Below the pieces are notes generated by a model, which worked only from the letters and a program-made list of their open reading frames with translations, ran no database searches and had not been told where the DNA came from. Both the position numbers and the translations under genes were made by a program. From the NCBI RefSeq assembly GCF_900107705.1, contig NZ_FNRE01000007.1:1-64000 (forward strand): DNA of 64,000 bases. The letters are read 5' to 3'. The stretch is from Prevotella sp. tc2-28. GTDB lineage: Bacteria > Bacteroidota > Bacteroidia > Bacteroidales > Bacteroidaceae. Shown one piece after another: positions 42,200 through 50,822 of this stretch; position 1 is the first letter of the stretch; each line of letters starts with the position of its first letter.

Positions 42200-43387
42200 T
42201 TACTTAATAATACCTTGTTCTACGAATATTTTCTTCAAGGCAACCACCGAACGGTCAACCTGCTCCTTGGTATGAGTAGCCATGAGGGCATAACGTACCA
42301 GTGTATCCTGAGGAGCACATGCAGGCGGAATAACGGGGTTGATGAATACACCGGCCTTGAAGGCAAGTGCCGTCACGAGGAAGGTCTTCTCAACATCACG
42401 AACATAGAGCGGGATGATGGGGCTCTCGGTGTCGCCAATCTCAAATCCTTCTTCACGGAAGCGCTTCAAGGCATAACGGGTAACGTCCCACAAGGCCTCA
42501 ATGCGCTCGGGCTCCTTCTGCAGAATGTGGAGAGCCTCCATAGCAGCGGCTGTGGCTGCAGGTGTGTTGGATGCCGAGAAGATATAGGTGCGGCAAGTAT
42601 GACGCAGGAAGTTGATGGTGTCCCAGTCGGAAGCGATGAATCCACCGATGGAAGCCAAAGACTTCGAGAAGGTTCCCATGATGAGATCAACCTCGTCGGT
42701 CAGTCCGAAATGGTCGCAGACGCCACGACCGTGATCACCGAAGACGCCGATGCCATGAGCCTCGTCAACCATGATAGAACAGTTGTACTTATGCTTCAGC
42801 TCGACAATCTCAGGCAGCTTGGCCAAGTCGCCCTCCATTGAGAACACACCGTCGACAACGATGAGCTTGATAGCCTCGTAGGGCAACTTCTGGAGCACGC
42901 GCTCCAAGTCTTCCATGTCGTTGTGCTTGTAGTGCAACTGCTTGGCAAAAGACAAACGACGACCGTCCACAATACTTGCATGGTCACGATCGTCGCAGAT
43001 GATGTAGTCGTCCTTGCCAACGACCATCGCCAACACGCCCTGATTGACAGAGAAGCCTGTCGAGAAACAGAGGCAGTCGTCTTTATGGATAAATTCTGAA
43101 ATTTCTTTCTCTAACTGCACGTGCAGGTCAAGCGTACCATTGAGGAAACGGCTTCCTGCGCAACCAGAACCATATTTGTCGAGTGCAGCCTTGGCAGCAT
43201 CGATGATACGTTGGTCGCCGGTAAGACCGGTGTATGCGTTAGATCCGAACATCAATACTTTGTGTCCGCCCATTTCCACCTCGGTACCTTGTTTGCCCTC
43301 GATAGCACGGAAATAAGGATACACATCAGCCTCCATATACTTCTGAGGCTCACGATAATGTTTGTATTTTTCTTGTAATTGTCCCAT
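42200..43387 (-). CDS. spt: serine palmitoyltransferase (alpha-oxoamine synthase family)
   Basis: The 395-residue PLP enzyme condenses L-serine with a fatty acyl-CoA in the first step of sphingolipid synthesis, a hallmark of Bacteroidales. Motifs are MFGSNAYTGLTGD, GSGCAGSRFLNGTLDLH, DDRDHASIVDGRRLS, VDEAHGIGVFGDHGRGVCDHFG and the PLP-Lys segment GTFSKSLASIGGF. The family also includes glycine C-acetyltransferase and AONS (BioF). The opening MGQLQEKYKHYREPQKYMEADVYPYFRAIEG is that of the Bacteroides enzyme, so Spt is favoured. It diverges from a lipid kinase gene 158 bases away. Confidence 0.9.
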   Translation of the reverse strand: MGQLQEKYKHYREPQKYMEADVYPYFRAIEGKQGTEVEMGGHKVLMFGSNAYTGLTGDQRIIDAAKAALDKYGSGCAGSRFLNGTLDLHVQLEKEISEFIHKDDCLCFSTGFSVNQGVLAMVVGKDDYIICDDRDHASIVDGRRLSFAKQLHYKHNDMEDLERVLQKLPYEAIKLIVVDGVFSMEGDLAKLPEIVELKHKYNCSIMVDEAHGIGVFGDHGRGVCDHFGLTDEVDLIMGTFSKSLASIGGFIASDWDTINFLRHTCRTYIFSASNTPAATAAAMEALHILQKEPERIEALWDVTRYALKRFREEGFEIGDTESPIIPLYVRDVEKTFLVTALAFKAGVFINPVIPPACAPQDTLVRYALMATHTKEQVDRSVVALKKIFVEQGIIK

Positions 43388-43431
43388 ATCGATATAGGTG
43401 TAGTTTTCAACTACTAATTAGTTTCAGCTTG

Positions 43432-43439
43432 CAAAGTTA
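43432..43439 (-). promoter_or_regulatory. probable -7 element of spt promoter
   Basis: TAACTTTG on the minus strand (43439-43432), 45 bases upstream of the spt start. A TTTG lies at 43466-43463 but the spacing of 23 is long. Confidence 0.45.
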
Positions 43440-43506
43440 CACATTTTAATTAAAAAAGTGCACAAAAATTGAGATAAATCATCATTTGCATCAAATTTCT
43501 TTCGTT

Positions 43507-43541
43507 TTTGGGGCGGATTTCGTCTTTATTTTGTATTTTTG
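43507..43541 (+). promoter_or_regulatory. probable promoter of the lipid kinase gene
   Basis: TATTTTTG at 43534-43541 with TTTG at 43507-43510 (spacer 23, long). The -7 ends only 4 bases before the ATG at 43546, implying a leaderless or nearly leaderless message. Confidence 0.5.
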
Positions 43542-43545
43542 CATC

Positions 43546-44595
43546 ATGACGAATGAGAAAAAGCAGATAACTTTCATCATCAACCCGATATCTGGCACAC
43601 AGAAAAAAGACGAGATTCCGCCTTTAATCGAAGAATTGCTGGACAAATCGCAGTTTGATGTCGACCTGCGCATCACCGAATATGCCGGACATGCGGCAGA
43701 ACTGGCGCGCCAGTGTGCAGCCGACGGCGTTGACATCGTCGTAGCTGTAGGCGGCGACGGAACGGTGAACGAGGTGGCTCGCTCGCTGGTGCATACGCAG
43801 ACCGCACTGGGCATCATACCCTGCGGATCGGGCAACGGACTGGCGCGCCATCTGTGCATTCCCATTGACATCCGCAAGGCACTCACCCTCATCAACGAGT
43901 GCCGCATCGAAGCTTTCGACTACGGCGTCATCAACGGACTGCCCTTCTTCTGTACGTGCGGCATGGGGTTCGACGCCTTCATCTCGCTGAAGTTCGCCGA
44001 AGCGGGCAAGCGCGGACCAATCACCTATATCGAGAACGTGCTGAAGGAAGGACTGCGATACCGTCCTGAGACTTATGAGATTATAGACGACACGGGAACG
44101 ATGAACTACAAGGCATTCCTGATTGCCTGTGCCAACGCGTCGCAATATGGCAACAACGCCTATATAGCACCAGGTGCCACGATGAAGGACGGAAAAATGG
44201 ATGTCATCATCATGGAACCCTTTGACGCCCTGGAGGCGCCACAGATTGCTGCCGACCTGTTCATGAAGACGCTGGGCAACAATTCGAAGATCAAGACCTT
44301 CCGCACCGACCGCATCCATATCAGGCGCCAACAGCCCGGAGCCATCCATTACGACGGCGATCCCATCATGACCGGAACCGACATTGACGTCAGCATCGAA
44401 CCGCTGGGCATCCGCATCGTCACTAATCCCGATGCACCCGAGGACACCTCACAGCCCAACCAGATGCTCAACGCATTCAGCGATTTCTTTAATAATATAA
44501 ATAATGTACGTGAAGACATTCGCGGCGACATTGAAAAGAGCGGGCGCAAGATACAAGCCATCAACAAAGTGCTGCTCCGTAAGTTGCGCTCCTAA
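43546..44595 (+). CDS. diacylglycerol kinase-family (YegS/BmrU-like) lipid kinase
   Basis: This 349-residue kinase of the DAGK catalytic family phosphorylates a lipid alcohol with ATP. It shows ITFIINPISGTQKKDEIPP, VVAVGGDGTVNEVARSL (ATP site), GIIPCGSGNGLARHL and the C-terminal APGATMKDGKMDVIIMEPF and HYDGDPIM. The ATG at 43546 is used rather than the in-frame codon at 43486, which lies upstream of the promoter. Being divergent from serine palmitoyltransferase, a sphingoid base or ceramide is a possible substrate besides diacylglycerol; this is inference. The C-terminal about 45 residues form a charged helix extension. Confidence 0.87.
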   Translation: MTNEKKQITFIINPISGTQKKDEIPPLIEELLDKSQFDVDLRITEYAGHAAELARQCAADGVDIVVAVGGDGTVNEVARSLVHTQTALGIIPCGSGNGLARHLCIPIDIRKALTLINECRIEAFDYGVINGLPFFCTCGMGFDAFISLKFAEAGKRGPITYIENVLKEGLRYRPETYEIIDDTGTMNYKAFLIACANASQYGNNAYIAPGATMKDGKMDVIIMEPFDALEAPQIAADLFMKTLGNNSKIKTFRTDRIHIRRQQPGAIHYDGDPIMTGTDIDVSIEPLGIRIVTNPDAPEDTSQPNQMLNAFSDFFNNINNVREDIRGDIEKSGRKIQAINKVLLRKLRS

Positions 44596-44613
44596 TCCCC
44601 TACCCTCATTCCT

Positions 44614-44760
44614 ATGCAAGTCATCATCGTCGTCCTGATTCTTCTGATTGCCGTCTGCTATGCCTTATGGCGCACTGTCGGTACGCTGAAAGGTAAGAAT
44701 AATCCTTGTGACGGTTGTGAAATGAAAAAAAACTGCCAAAAATTTTGCCAGTTCAAATAA
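44614..44760 (+). CDS. 48-residue Cys-rich single-helix membrane protein (FeoB-associated-like)
   Basis: A short ATG frame encodes an N-terminal membrane helix (VIIVVLILLIAVCYALW) followed by KGKNNPCDGCEMKKNCQKFC, with four cysteines (C32, C35, C41, C45). This layout is that of FeoB-associated Cys-rich membrane proteins, small partners of ferrous iron transport, although no feoAB is nearby. It begins 18 bases after the lipid kinase gene, so it is likely cotranscribed. The end of the gene contains the -33 element of the tRNA-Cys promoter. Confidence 0.75.
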   Translation: MQVIIVVLILLIAVCYALWRTVGTLKGKNNPCDGCEMKKNCQKFCQFK

Positions 44761-44774
44761 ATGTATTAATTTTG
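44744..44774 (+). promoter_or_regulatory. promoter of tRNA-Cys
   Basis: TTTG (44744-44747), a spacer of exactly 19 bases and TAATTTTG (44767-44774). The -33 element lies inside the coding end of the 48-residue membrane protein gene. Confidence 0.8.
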
Positions 44775-44815
44775 CATCCGCTTAACAAGAGTTGGTGTAC
44801 TGACACCATGCACTC

Positions 44816-44887
44816 GGTGCCTTGGATGAGTGGCTTAGTCAACGGTCTGCAAAACCGTCTACGGCGGTTCGAATCCGCCAGGCACCT
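44816..44887 (+). tRNA. tRNA-Cys (GCA anticodon)
   Basis: This 72-base tRNA pairs GGTGCCT with AGGCACC and has discriminator T, usual for tRNA-Cys. The anticodon arm ACGGT-CTGCAAA-ACCGT gives GCA. T-arm GGCGGTTCGAATCCGCC is canonical. No CCA is encoded. Confidence 0.96.
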
Positions 44888-44894
44888 CGAAGCA

Positions 44895-44938
44895 AAATCG
44901 GGAATCCCTTTAAACAAAGGAGTTCCCGATTTCTTTTT
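44895..44938. terminator. terminator after tRNA-Cys, also facing glnN
   Basis: AAATCGGGAA (44895-44904) pairs with TTCCCGATTT (44923-44932) with an inner stem CCCTTT/AAAGG. A T-run follows on the plus strand. A second hairpin made by ATCCGC and GCGGAT around 44949-44967 spans the glnN stop codon. Confidence 0.75.
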
Positions 44939-44959
44939 GCCGGTGCTCTATCCGCTTGG

Positions 44960-47179
44960 TTAGCGGATAAAGAGCAACTCACGATACTTGGGCAACGGCC
45001 ACAAGGCGTCGTCGACAATCAGTTCCAGCTTGTCAATCTCATAGCGGATGATGTCAAACTTGGGTTCTACCTCGTCGTGATAAGCAATGGCCTTCTGATG
45101 TTCATCGGCAATCTTGTTAGCCTTTTTACGGGCCTCCACCAGTTCTTCAACCTCCTTTTCGATGGTACTGGTTCGCTCGGCAATCTCCTGGATAATCTTC
45201 TTATTACGAGCCGAGAGCTTGTCAGCCGTTTCGATGGGGAAGACAACAGCCATGTTGCCGATATTCTGCAGCAGCTGTGTCTGATAGCGAGTGGCAACAG
45301 GGATGATGTGGTTCATCGAGAGGTCACCGAGCACACGCGCTTCAATCTGTATCTTCTTGGTGTAGGTTTCCCACTTCACCTCATTGCGCGCCTCCAGTTC
45401 CTTCTTGGTCATCACGCCAAGGCTCTCGAACATCTGGATACTGCTGTCGTCCAAGTAACGCTCAAAGATTTTCGGACAAGACTTCTCGACGTCGAGACCG
45501 CGTCGGGTAGCCTCTTCCACCCACTCGTCAGAATAGCCGTTACCATCGAAACGGATGGGCTTGCAAGTCTTGATATCATCACGCAAGACTTCGATGATGG
45601 CGTGGAAAACGGCTGAGTGTCCGGAACCCTTCAGTTTCTGCTCCAACTCGGGAATACGGGCATCGACACGCTTCTTGAAGTCAACCAGTGCTTCTGCGAC
45701 GGCACTGTTCAGCGCAATCATGGCAGAGGCACAGTTGGCCTCAGAACCTACGGCACGGAACTCGAAGCGGTTGCCTGTGAAGGCGAATGGTGAGGTGCGG
45801 TTGCGGTCGGTATTGTCGATAAAGAGTTCGGGAATCTCGGGAATATCCATCTTCATTCCCTGCTTTCCTGCCATAGCGAGGATATCGCTGACGTCAGCCT
45901 TCTCGATGTGGTCGAGCAATTCGCTGACCTGCTTACCGAGGAAGGACGAGATGATGGCTGGCGGTGCCTCGTTGGCGCCCAGACGATGAGCGTTGGTAGC
46001 CGACATGATGCTGGCCTTCAGCAGTCCGTTATGACGATAAACACCCATCAGTGTTTCGACGATGAAGGTAGCGAAGCGCAGGTTCTGCTCGGGCGTCTTG
46101 CCTGGCGCATGCAGCAGGACACCGTTATCCGTAGAGAGTGACCAGTTGTTGTGTTTTCCCGAGCCGTTGATACCATCGAAGGGCTTCTCATGAAGCAGTA
46201 CGCGGAAGCCGTGTTTGCGTGCAACCCGTTTCATCACAGACATCAGCAGCATGTTATGGTCGACAGCCAGGTTGGTTTCCTCGAAGATAGGAGCTAACTC
46301 AAACTGGTTGGGAGCCACCTCGTTATGACGTGTCTTACAAGGGACGCCCAGTTCGAGAGCTGTGATTTCCAGTTCACGCATGAAGGCTGCGACACGCTCG
46401 GGGATAGCACCGAAATAGTGGTCGTCCATCTGCTGGTTCTTGGCAGAGTCGTGCCCCATCAGCGTGCGACCGGTGAGCAACAGGTCAGGACGGGCAGAGT
46501 AAAGGCCTTCGTCGACGAGGAAATATTCCTGTTCCCAGCCGAGGTTTGAGGTAACCTTCTTGACTTCCGGATCGAAATAATGACACACTTCCGTTGCGGC
46601 CACGTTGACAGCATGCAGGGCACGCAGCAGCGGAGCCTTGTAGTCGAGTGCCTCGCCGGTGTAACTGATGAATACGGTCGGGATGCACAGTGTGTCGTCG
46701 ATGATAAACACTGGCGACGTGGGATCCCAGGCCGAGTAGCCGCGGGCTTCGAAAGTGGAACGAATACCACCGCTGGGGAACGACGAGGCATCGGGTTCCT
46801 GCTGAACGAGCAACTTGCCGCTGAACTCCTCGACCATGCCGCCCTTGCCGTCGTGCTCGATGAAGGAGTCATGCTTCTCGGCAGTGCCCTCGGTCAGCGG
46901 CTGGAACCAGTGGGTATAGTGCGTCACGCCATTCTCCGTAGCCCACTGCTTCATGCCGGCAGCAACGGCGTCTGCCACGTCGCGGTCGAGGCGTGCACCG
47001 CTGTCCATCACGTCAATCATCTTCTCGTACACGTCCTTGGACAGGTACTTATACATTTTCTCACGGTTGAAGACCTTCTTGCCAAAATACGATGCGGGTC
47101 TCTCACTAGGTGTTTTTACGTCGAGCGGCTTCTTCTTGAAAGCATCACCGACAACCTGAAATCTTAATGTTTCCATCAT
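44960..47179 (-). CDS. glnN: glutamine synthetase type III
   Basis: GSIII makes glutamine from glutamate, ammonium and ATP; in Bacteroidota it is a main ammonium-assimilation enzyme. The 739-residue length, the opening LRFQVVGDAF and the segment ASYFGKKVFN identify GSIII over the shorter GSI. Catalytic stretches include EQEYFLVDEGLY, RHNEVAPNQFELAPIFEETN, HEKPFDGINGSGKHNNWSL and NRTSPFAFTGNRFEFRAVGS. It is the last gene of the gltB-gltD-dapF-dapL-glnN series on the minus strand, separated from dapL by a 55-base AT-rich repeat spacer. Intact. Confidence 0.95.
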   Translation of the reverse strand: MMETLRFQVVGDAFKKKPLDVKTPSERPASYFGKKVFNREKMYKYLSKDVYEKMIDVMDSGARLDRDVADAVAAGMKQWATENGVTHYTHWFQPLTEGTAEKHDSFIEHDGKGGMVEEFSGKLLVQQEPDASSFPSGGIRSTFEARGYSAWDPTSPVFIIDDTLCIPTVFISYTGEALDYKAPLLRALHAVNVAATEVCHYFDPEVKKVTSNLGWEQEYFLVDEGLYSARPDLLLTGRTLMGHDSAKNQQMDDHYFGAIPERVAAFMRELEITALELGVPCKTRHNEVAPNQFELAPIFEETNLAVDHNMLLMSVMKRVARKHGFRVLLHEKPFDGINGSGKHNNWSLSTDNGVLLHAPGKTPEQNLRFATFIVETLMGVYRHNGLLKASIMSATNAHRLGANEAPPAIISSFLGKQVSELLDHIEKADVSDILAMAGKQGMKMDIPEIPELFIDNTDRNRTSPFAFTGNRFEFRAVGSEANCASAMIALNSAVAEALVDFKKRVDARIPELEQKLKGSGHSAVFHAIIEVLRDDIKTCKPIRFDGNGYSDEWVEEATRRGLDVEKSCPKIFERYLDDSSIQMFESLGVMTKKELEARNEVKWETYTKKIQIEARVLGDLSMNHIIPVATRYQTQLLQNIGNMAVVFPIETADKLSARNKKIIQEIAERTSTIEKEVEELVEARKKANKIADEHQKAIAYHDEVEPKFDIIRYEIDKLELIVDDALWPLPKYRELLFIR

Positions 47180-47234
47180 GTTAATTTACAATTGGATAAT
47201 TTACTATTTGACAATTTATTTTGCGATTTACAAT
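47180..47234. repeat. AT-rich heptad-like spacer repeat (glnN/dapL)
   Basis: The spacer contains TTTACAATTGGATAATTTAC and TATTTGACAATTTATT, shared almost exactly with the dapF/dapL spacer. Units such as ATTTACA, ATTGGAT, ATTTACT and ATTTGAC recur every 7-8 bases. Confidence 0.7.
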
Positions 47235-48470
47235 TTATTTATTGGACCATTCTTTGATGCGCTTTAGTGCTTCCTCGGTGCGGTCATGACTGCCGAAGGC
47301 GGTGAAGCGCACGTAGCCCTCGCCGCTGGGACCGAATCCTACACCCGGCGTACAGACGACATTGGCTCCGTAGAGCAGTGCCTCGAAGAACTGCCATGAG
47401 GTAGTGCCGTCGGGCGTGCGCATCCAGATGTAGGGGGCATTTTCGCCACCATAGCACTCGTAGCCGAGCTTTCGCAATACATCGAGCATGTGGGCTGCGT
47501 TCTGCATATAGTAGTCGATGGTCTGCTGCACCTGCTGCTTGCCTTCCGGCGAGTAGATGGCTTCGGCAGCGCGCTGGGAGATATAGCTGGTGCCGTTGAA
47601 CTTGGTGCACTGACGGCGCAGCCACAGCTGGTTTAGGGAAATCCGTTCGCCCTCAAAAGTCGATACGCTAACATCCTTAGGCACGATGGTATAGCCGCAG
47701 CGGACACCTGTAAATCCTGCCGTCTTGGAGAACGAGCGGAACTCGACGGCACACTTGCGGGCACCGCGAATCTCGTAGATGCTGTGCGGAATATCGGGGT
47801 CTTGGATATAAGCCTGATAAGCAGCATCAAACAGGATGAGGGCATCGTTCTTCAAAGCGTAGTTCACCCACTTGCGCAGTTCCTGCTTGCTGATGACCGT
47901 ACCCGTCGGGTTGTTAGGGAAACAGAGGTAGATGACGTCGACCGGACGGCCCTTAGGCAGTTCGGGAACAAAGCCGTTCTCAGCCGTCGTGGGCATATAT
48001 CTCACGTTGCTCCAGCGACCGTCACGATAAGTGCCGCAGCGACCTATCATCACGTTCGAGTCGATGTAGACAGGATAGATGGGATCGGTGACGCCGATGA
48101 AGTTATCCCAGTGCAGCAACTCCTGGAAGTTGCCCGTGTCACTCTTGGCTCCGTCGTTGATGAAGACCTCGTCGAGACTGAGGCGCACGCCGCGCGGTGC
48201 AAAGTCGTTCTTCACGATAGCTTCACGCAGGAATTCGTATCCTTGCTCGGGTCCATAACCTCTGAATCCGTCAGCTGTTGCCATCTCGTCGACGGCCTTA
48301 TGCATCGCCTCGACGACGGCAGGACAGAGCGGCTGTGTGACATCACCGATACCGAGCGAGATGACGTCGGCCTTGGGGTGCATCACCTTGAAGGCATTGA
48401 CCTTCTTGGCAATGTCAGCGAACAAGTAGTTGTTCTGCAGGTTCAAAAAATGTATGTTTACTAATGCCAT
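47235..48470 (-). CDS. dapL: LL-diaminopimelate aminotransferase
   Basis: DapL converts tetrahydrodipicolinate directly to LL-diaminopimelate, with glutamate as amino donor, bypassing the succinylase route. The 411-residue PLP enzyme shows [72 protein letters not shown] and the PLP-Lys region [18 protein letters not shown]. All are typical of DapL. The next pathway enzyme, DapF, is encoded directly upstream. Glutamate for the reaction is made by the glutamate synthase of the same gene series. Confidence 0.94.
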   Translation of the reverse strand: MALVNIHFLNLQNNYLFADIAKKVNAFKVMHPKADVISLGIGDVTQPLCPAVVEAMHKAVDEMATADGFRGYGPEQGYEFLREAIVKNDFAPRGVRLSLDEVFINDGAKSDTGNFQELLHWDNFIGVTDPIYPVYIDSNVMIGRCGTYRDGRWSNVRYMPTTAENGFVPELPKGRPVDVIYLCFPNNPTGTVISKQELRKWVNYALKNDALILFDAAYQAYIQDPDIPHSIYEIRGARKCAVEFRSFSKTAGFTGVRCGYTIVPKDVSVSTFEGERISLNQLWLRRQCTKFNGTSYISQRAAEAIYSPEGKQQVQQTIDYYMQNAAHMLDVLRKLGYECYGGENAPYIWMRTPDGTTSWQFFEALLYGANVVCTPGVGFGPSGEGYVRFTAFGSHDRTEEALKRIKEWSNK

Positions 48471-48471
48471 G

Positions 48472-48506
48472 ATAATTTACAATTGGACTATTTACTATTT
48501 GACAAT
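48472..48506. repeat. AT-rich heptad-like spacer repeat (dapL/dapF)
   Basis: It reads ATAATTTACAATTGGACTAT then TTACTATTTGACAATTTATT, nearly identical to the glnN/dapL spacer. It occupies the entire space between the two genes. Confidence 0.7.
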
Positions 48507-49382
48507 TTATTGATCAATTGATTGATGGGGCAATGCTGCTTCACCGTCGAAGACAAAGTCGGCAGGACCGGTCATATAAACGCGGTTATCGCACTCGCGC
48601 CATTCGATTTGCAGCGAACCACCATCCATCAAAATGGTGCTCTGGCGCCCAGCACGTTCACTCAGACATGCAGCCACAGCAGTGGCACAGGCTCCCGTAC
48701 CGCAAGCCATCGTAATGCCGCTGCCCCGTTCCCAGACGCGAACACGAAAGGTTCCCTCTACGGCTCCCGAGGGGACTCCTGTCGTTTCCATGGTGTCTCC
48801 CGTGGTGGACGGAAGGGGGGTCACAAACTCGATATTACAACGCTGCGGGAATGCCGGATGTTTTTCCAATTTAGGACCTGTCGTGCCCACTTGGTCCACA
48901 TCGTCAGTGAAGACAACGAAGTGCGGATTGCCCATCGAGACAAACGTCCCCTCGCCCACTTTCCGCGAGGCGACATATAGCGAGCTATCCTCCAGCACGG
49001 GCTCACCCATATCAACGGTGACTGAGGCGACCTTGTTATCGGTCAGATGCAGTTGAAGGGTCTTGATGCCCGAGAGTGTCAGCAGGCGAATCTCGGTCTT
49101 GTCCGTGAGTCCTCGCTCAAAGAGGTATTTCCCAATACACCTGGATGCATTGCCACACATCATGGCTTCACTCCCGTCGGCATTGAAGATACGCATAGAA
49201 TAATCGGCCTCGGGAACAGGCGATTTCCCGATCAGCACCAGACCGTCGCTGCCTATGCCTTTGTGGCGGTCGCTCCATGCGATAGCAGCAGCCGAGGGGT
49301 CGGCAATGGGGTGCTGCATAACGTTGACGTAGATGTAGTCGTTGCCACAGCCGTGCATCTTGGTAAAGGGAATCTTTTTCAT
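48507..49382 (-). CDS. dapF: diaminopimelate epimerase
   Basis: DapF isomerises LL- to meso-diaminopimelate for lysine and peptidoglycan. The 291-residue protein starts [19 protein letters not shown]. The two catalytic cysteines lie in [14 protein letters not shown] (about residue 73) and [14 protein letters not shown]. Start 49382 replaces an upstream in-frame codon at 49490, since the extra 36 residues overlap gltD and match no DapF. Between NIEFV and FRVRVWERG there is a loop of about 22 residues ([19 protein letters not shown]...) longer than in typical DapF. It is G/C-rich at DNA level and may be another in-frame insertion. Confidence 0.93.
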   Translation of the reverse strand: MKKIPFTKMHGCGNDYIYVNVMQHPIADPSAAAIAWSDRHKGIGSDGLVLIGKSPVPEADYSMRIFNADGSEAMMCGNASRCIGKYLFERGLTDKTEIRLLTLSGIKTLQLHLTDNKVASVTVDMGEPVLEDSSLYVASRKVGEGTFVSMGNPHFVVFTDDVDQVGTTGPKLEKHPAFPQRCNIEFVTPLPSTTGDTMETTGVPSGAVEGTFRVRVWERGSGITMACGTGACATAVAACLSERAGRQSTILMDGGSLQIEWRECDNRVYMTGPADFVFDGEAALPHQSIDQ

Positions 49383-49395
49383 AGGGCGTATCGGG

Positions 49396-50787
49396 CTAAT
49401 AGGAATTTTTGGACAGATAGTTGTTAACCTGCTGGGCTGTCTGACGACCGCTGGCCATCGCACGGACAACGAGCGAGGCACCATTGGCACTGTCGCCGCA
49501 GACGAAGACGTTCTTAGGATACTCGGGATGCTCGGGTTTGAGGAAACCCATAGCCAGCAGACAGAGCTCGGCCTTGATAATCTCGGGCTTGCCCTTCTCG
49601 ACCATCATCGGACGACCTCCGGTAGGATTGGGTTCCCAGTCTATTTCTTGCACTTTAACACCGGTCAGCTTGCCGTTCTCGCCGAGGAATTCCAACGTGT
49701 TGATGTTCCAACGGCGCGTGCAGCCTTCTTCGTGCGATGAAGTGGTCTTGAGGGTGCGAGGCCAATTGGGCCAGGGGTTCTGCGGGTCCTCTGGTCCTTC
49801 CACAGGACGGGGCATAATCTCAATCTGGGTAACGCTCTTGCACCCCTGACGATGAGCCGTACCGATGCAGTCGGAACCAGTGTCGCCGCCACCTATCACC
49901 AGCACGTCTTTCCCCTTGGCAGTGATGCGATCATCCTTACTAAACTCGATGCCTGCCAGCACGCGGTTCTGCTGTGCAAGCAGTTCGAGGGCGAAATGTA
50001 CTCCCTGCAGTTCACGGCCAGGGGCACGGAGGTCACGCGCCGTTGGCGTACCAGTGGCGATGACGACGGCGGCAAAGTCGCGGGCTAGGGTTTCTAGATT
50101 AACTAGATTGTCTAGATTGTCTAGATTGTCTAGATTAATAGCACAGCCGTATTTAAATTCGATGCCCTCGCCCTCGAGCAGCGCGATACGCCGGTCGATG
50201 ACGGCCTTGTTGAGCTTGAAGTTAGGGATGCCGTAGCGCAGCAGACCGCCTGCGGCCTCGTTCTTCTCGAACACGGTGACGGTATAGCCCATCAGGTTCA
50301 GGTCGTTGGCTGTAACCAGTCCGGCAGGACCAGCTCCAATCACTGCCACCTTCTTTCCATTGCGCTGGATGTCGGTATGCGGCTGGATGTAACCCTCGCG
50401 GAAAGCTGCCTCCGTGATTGCACACTCGTCTTCGCGGTTGGTGGTAGGCTCGTGGTTGAAACGATTGAGCACGCAGGCCTTCTCGCACAAGGCTGGACAG
50501 ATGCGACCAGTGAACTCGGGGAAGGGATTAGTGCTGTTAAGCAACTTGTAAGCCAACTCCCAGTCGCCTTTATAGAGGGCGTCGTTCCACTCCGGGGCTT
50601 TGTTGCCCAGTGGACAAGCCCAGTGGCAGAAGGGTACGCCGCAGTCCATGCAGCGACTTGCCTGCAGTTTACGTTCGCGGGTGTTGAGCGTCTGCTCCAC
50701 CTCGCCAAAGTCGTGGATTCTATCGTGAATCGGACGGTAGCCCGCCTCTTGGCGGTGTATCTCTAAAAATGCTTTTGGATTTCCCAT
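49396..50787 (-). CDS. gltD: glutamate synthase small subunit
   Basis: GltD is the iron-sulfur/FAD subunit that passes electrons from NAD(P)H to GltB. The 463-residue protein has N-terminal Fe-S cysteines ([30 protein letters not shown]), the FAD motif [17 protein letters not shown] (about residue 146) and an NAD(P) motif [22 protein letters not shown] repeat-encoded run with DNLDNLDNL (about residues 219-227) interrupts a surface loop that is shorter in relatives. The gene follows gltB at 35 bases and precedes dapF at 13 bases. Confidence 0.95.
   Translation of the reverse strand: MGNPKAFLEIHRQEAGYRPIHDRIHDFGEVEQTLNTRERKLQASRCMDCGVPFCHWACPLGNKAPEWNDALYKGDWELAYKLLNSTNPFPEFTGRICPALCEKACVLNRFNHEPTTNREDECAITEAAFREGYIQPHTDIQRNGKKVAVIGAGPAGLVTANDLNLMGYTVTVFEKNEAAGGLLRYGIPNFKLNKAVIDRRIALLEGEGIEFKYGCAINLDNLDNLDNLVNLETLARDFAAVVIATGTPTARDLRAPGRELQGVHFALELLAQQNRVLAGIEFSKDDRITAKGKDVLVIGGGDTGSDCIGTAHRQGCKSVTQIEIMPRPVEGPEDPQNPWPNWPRTLKTTSSHEEGCTRRWNINTLEFLGENGKLTGVKVQEIDWEPNPTGGRPMMVEKGKPEIIKAELCLLAMGFLKPEHPEYPKNVFVCGDSANGASLVVRAMASGRQTAQQVNNYLSKNSY
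50093..50137. repeat. five tandem 9-bp repeats inside gltD
   Basis: Units TCTAGATTA, ACTAGATTG, TCTAGATTG, TCTAGATTG, TCTAGATTA. They encode an NLD triplet repeated on the minus strand. Copy number could change without a frameshift. Confidence 0.85.
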
Positions 50788-50822
50788 TTCAATTTACTAT
50801 TTGACAATTTACTATTTATTAT
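50788..50822. repeat. AT-rich heptad-like spacer repeat (gltD/gltB)
   Basis: The spacer reads ATTTACTATTTGACAATTTA then CTATTTATTATTTAAT. It carries the same 18-base word TTTACTATTTGACAATTT as the two other spacers of this gene series. Confidence 0.7.

Noticed and set aside
47180..50822. Insertion sequence remnants in the nitrogen operon spacers
   Set aside because: The spacers are 35-55 bases with internal periodicity, with no terminal inverted repeats or transposase coding.
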